From an uncultured Oscillospiraceae bacterium (GTDB taxonomy: Bacteria; Bacillota; Clostridia; Oscillospirales; Oscillospiraceae): a DNA stretch of 8,799 nucleotides. A program made the translations under genes and the position numbers. This document shows, piece after piece, positions 7,318-8,799 of this stretch; the first letter of the stretch is position 1, and each line of letters begins with the position of its first letter. The notes below the pieces were generated by a model. The model ran no database searches and was not told the origin of the DNA. It saw only the letters and a program-made list of their open reading frames with translations. The DNA is taken from the NCBI GenBank assembly GCA_934569215.1, contig CAKTKF010000033.1, forward strand, positions 1-8,799. The letters are read 5' to 3'.

Positions 7318-7345
7318 ACTATACCGTAAATTTTTGCAATGTCAA
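7318..7345 (-). promoter_or_regulatory. Sigma-A promoter of the potABCD operon
   Basis: On the minus strand a perfect -35 TTGACA (7345-7340) is followed after 16 bases by -10 TATAGT (7323-7318), five of six consensus bases. The spacer is A/T-rich. Transcription should begin near 7311, leaving a leader of about 48 bases. That is too short for a riboswitch, and I see no clear operator palindrome, so the promoter looks strong and possibly constitutive. Confidence 0.8.
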
Positions 7346-7419
7346 TGGATTCTATCCGTTTTTTCCCGGGAAAGTTTCGCTTTTTCCGCTGTCCCTGCGG
7401 CGCGGACGGGCAGGAAGAC

Positions 7420-7461
7420 AAAAACCGGGTCGCGGCAAACGGAATGTCTGCTGCGACCCGG
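7420..7461 (-). terminator. Rho-independent terminator of the CapA-family gene
   Basis: Read on the minus strand, a 13-bp stem (7461-7449 with 7437-7425, one G-T pair) with a GC-rich base and an 11-base loop is followed by T5 (7424-7420). It starts 18 bases after the CapA stop. Together with the pot promoter it fills most of the 216-base gap at 7264-7479 and makes potA a separate transcription unit. The remaining bases of the gap (about 7346-7419) show nothing recognisable. Confidence 0.85.
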
Positions 7462-7479
7462 CATGTTCGGGGATTTTTG

Positions 7480-8799
7480 TTATGCCGCCGGAGCGGTAAC
7501 GGCGGTGGTTTCCGGGGCGGTTTCGGATGCGGTTTCCTCCGGGACGGTGCTTTCGGCGAACTTTTCCGGATGGATGGCCAGATCCTGATAGTAGGCGTCC
7601 CGGTCGGCCTTCTGCTGCTCCAGATACGTCCGGCACTTTTCCATGCCTGCGCCTACAATGGAGTCCGTGCGCTCCATGGACTTCTTCGCGAAGGACAGCA
7701 TGGCGTCGTTCAGATGGAAAAGCTCCGCCCACTGATCCTCCTTTTCTTCGTCCAGCGGCAGGATGTTGTACTGCTTTGCCCCGTCGGTGCGCATGTTCAC
7801 CCAGGTGGGCAGCGCCTCCACGCTTTGCAGGTACACGGTGCCGTCGGAATACTTTTCAAAGGTGACGGTGAACAGAATGCCGTCCTCCGTATAGTAGGGG
7901 GGCGCGGCGGAAATATAGCCGTTTCTCTGGTTGGACACGGCGTTGCCCAGGGAGTAGATGACCACGGTCTTGTGGCTCTCGTCAACGGTGCTGGTGAGAA
8001 GATCCACCGGCTGCACCACATGGGGGTGTCCGCCCACGATCACGTCAAAGCCCAGGTCGCACAGCTTCTGCGCCATGGTGTCCTGGAGGGAGTTCTCTTT
8101 AATATTGTATTCCACGCCCCAGTGAATGAACATCATGGTGGCTTCCGCGCCGTCCGCCTTCATCTGCTCCAGAATCTGCTCCGACGCGGTGTACAGCTTG
8201 TCGGGGTTATTGTTGAGAAAGTAGTTCATCTGCCCCTCGTCCTTGATGGGGGTAAGACCGTTGAGGGAGAAGGAGGTGCCGTTGCTGCCATATGCCCAGG
8301 TGTAGCACACCATGCCGATCTTGATGCCATTCACGTCCACCACGGCGTACTTCGGCTCGTCGGCGTTCAGCTGGGAGCCGAGGGCGGTCAGCCCCTTGCC
8401 CCGGATGACCTCTATGGTGCGGGTGATGCCGGAGGCCATGGTGTCGCCCGCGTGGTTGTTGGCGGTGAGCAGCATGTCATAGCCCGTGTCCACCACGCTG
8501 TCGATCAGCGCGTCGGGGCAGTTGAAGGCAGGGTTGCCCTGGTAAGGGTAATCGTCGCCGCCGAAGGTGGTTTCCAGGTTGGCGATGGCATAGTCAAGAC
8601 CGGACACGATATCTTTCACATAGCGGAAAATGGAACTGAAATCATAGCTGCCATTGCTTTGCAGGCAGGTGTCGAACACCGGCTTGTGCATCAGCAGATC
8701 GCCCATGGTGCCGACGGATGCCGTGGCCACCACATGCTCCGGCTCCGGGAGAGTGGTCTCCGGGGGCTGCGTTTCGGTTTCCGTCGGCTCTGTCCGGGG
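7480..8799 (-). CDS. CapA/PgsA-family (PGA_cap) metallophosphatase-like surface protein, 5' end cut by right edge
   Basis: The frame is open through to the window edge, giving 439 visible residues. Upstream of the GTG at 8733, which could be mistaken for a start, lies at least 22 codons of Pro/Glu/Thr-rich linker. The true start, probably with a signal peptide or membrane anchor, is therefore outside. Core motifs of the calcineurin-like CapA family follow in order: GDLLMH (Asp near 8698-8703), ANLET, TANNHAGD, FIHWGVEYN (His at 8122-8124), GGHPHVVQP (about 8011-8034) and YSLGNA. These supply the usual Asp, Asn, Glu and His metal ligands. The protein ends in a second Thr/Glu/Pro/Ala-rich tail. 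CapA/PgsA is needed for poly-gamma-glutamate capsule in Bacillus, but no ligase genes (pgsB, pgsC) are visible here, and stand-alone clostridial members have no settled function. It would act outside the membrane. The family call is firm, the role is open. Confidence 0.88.
   Translation of the reverse strand, partial: PRTEPTETETQPPETTLPEPEHVVATASVGTMGDLLMHKPVFDTCLQSNGSYDFSSIFRYVKDIVSGLDYAIANLETTFGGDDYPYQGNPAFNCPDALIDSVVDTGYDMLLTANNHAGDTMASGITRTIEVIRGKGLTALGSQLNADEPKYAVVDVNGIKIGMVCYTWAYGSNGTSFSLNGLTPIKDEGQMNYFLNNNPDKLYTASEQILEQMKADGAEATMMFIHWGVEYNIKENSLQDTMAQKLCDLGFDVIVGGHPHVVQPVDLLTSTVDESHKTVVIYSLGNAVSNQRNGYISAAPPYYTEDGILFTVTFEKYSDGTVYLQSVEALPTWVNMRTDGAKQYNILPLDEEKEDQWAELFHLNDAMLSFAKKSMERTDSIVGAGMEKCRTYLEQQKADRDAYYQDLAIHPEKFAESTVPEETASETAPETTAVTAPAA

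Noticed and set aside
6235..7329. Long + strand open frame (364 codons) antisense to potA
   Set aside because: potA has all ABC ATPase motifs on the other strand; the antisense product is His/Val/Asp-rich with no domain and no ribosome site.
7264..7345. Possible operator or riboswitch in the potA leader (ATAC repeats at 7304, 7313 and 7321; a CcpA-like TGTTTACG)
   Set aside because: The ATAC copies are short and unevenly spaced, the CcpA-like match covers only half a site, and the leader of about 48 bases is too short for a known riboswitch fold.
7480..8733. CapA gene as part of the pot operon
   Set aside because: A strong terminator at 7420-7461 and a separate TTGACA/TATAGT promoter lie between them, so simple co-transcription is unlikely.
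1..8799. Mobile element, CRISPR array, tRNA or phage signature
   Set aside because: No transposase or integrase motif, no regular direct repeats and no tRNA-like cloverleaf were seen; gene packing and base composition look uniform along the window.

Overview
The window looks like a chromosomal stretch from a GC-rich, low-oxygen Firmicute, most likely a gut-type Clostridia of the Oscillospirales or Lachnospirales kind. The signs are strong AGGAG/GGAGG ribosome sites, a LSGC lipoprotein box, sigma-A type promoters, short bidirectional hairpin terminators, and protein sequences that resemble clostridial versions of their families. This taxonomic call is inference from style. No marker gene is present.

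Layout: (1) Positions 1-560 (+) hold the C-terminal end of a von Willebrand factor A (VWA) protein of the NorD/CobT-like type, closed by a hairpin terminator. (2) Positions 608-3347 (+) form a two-gene unit with its own predicted promoter: a large M28-family (zinc aminopeptidase-like) protein with a PA domain, then a GNAT acetyltransferase. It ends at a bidirectional terminator at about 3362-3391. (3) Positions 7345 down to 3430 (-) hold a complete, tightly packed polyamine ABC transporter operon in the order potA-potB-potC-potD, read from a clear TTGACA/TATAGT promoter. (4) Positions 8799 down to 7480 (-) hold a CapA/PgsA-family metallophosphatase-like surface protein. It is cut by the right edge and has its own terminator before the pot promoter.

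How the parts work together: PotD is a membrane-anchored lipoprotein that would capture spermidine or putrescine outside the cell. PotB and PotC form the membrane channel and PotA supplies ATP hydrolysis, so the four genes are a self-sufficient uptake system. The peptidase-GNAT pair converges on the pot operon and shares its terminator. A link through acetylation of amino groups is possible but unsupported. The VWA and CapA genes are separate transcription units whose partners, if any, lie outside the window.

I found no convincing undescribed system, mobile element, CRISPR array, tRNA or rRNA. The points most worth a second look are an apparent Asp-to-Asn change at a metal-ligand position of the M28 protein together with its unassigned C-terminal third, substitutions in the PotD polyamine pocket, and several start codons that automated calling would probably misplace (M28 protein, PotB and CapA).
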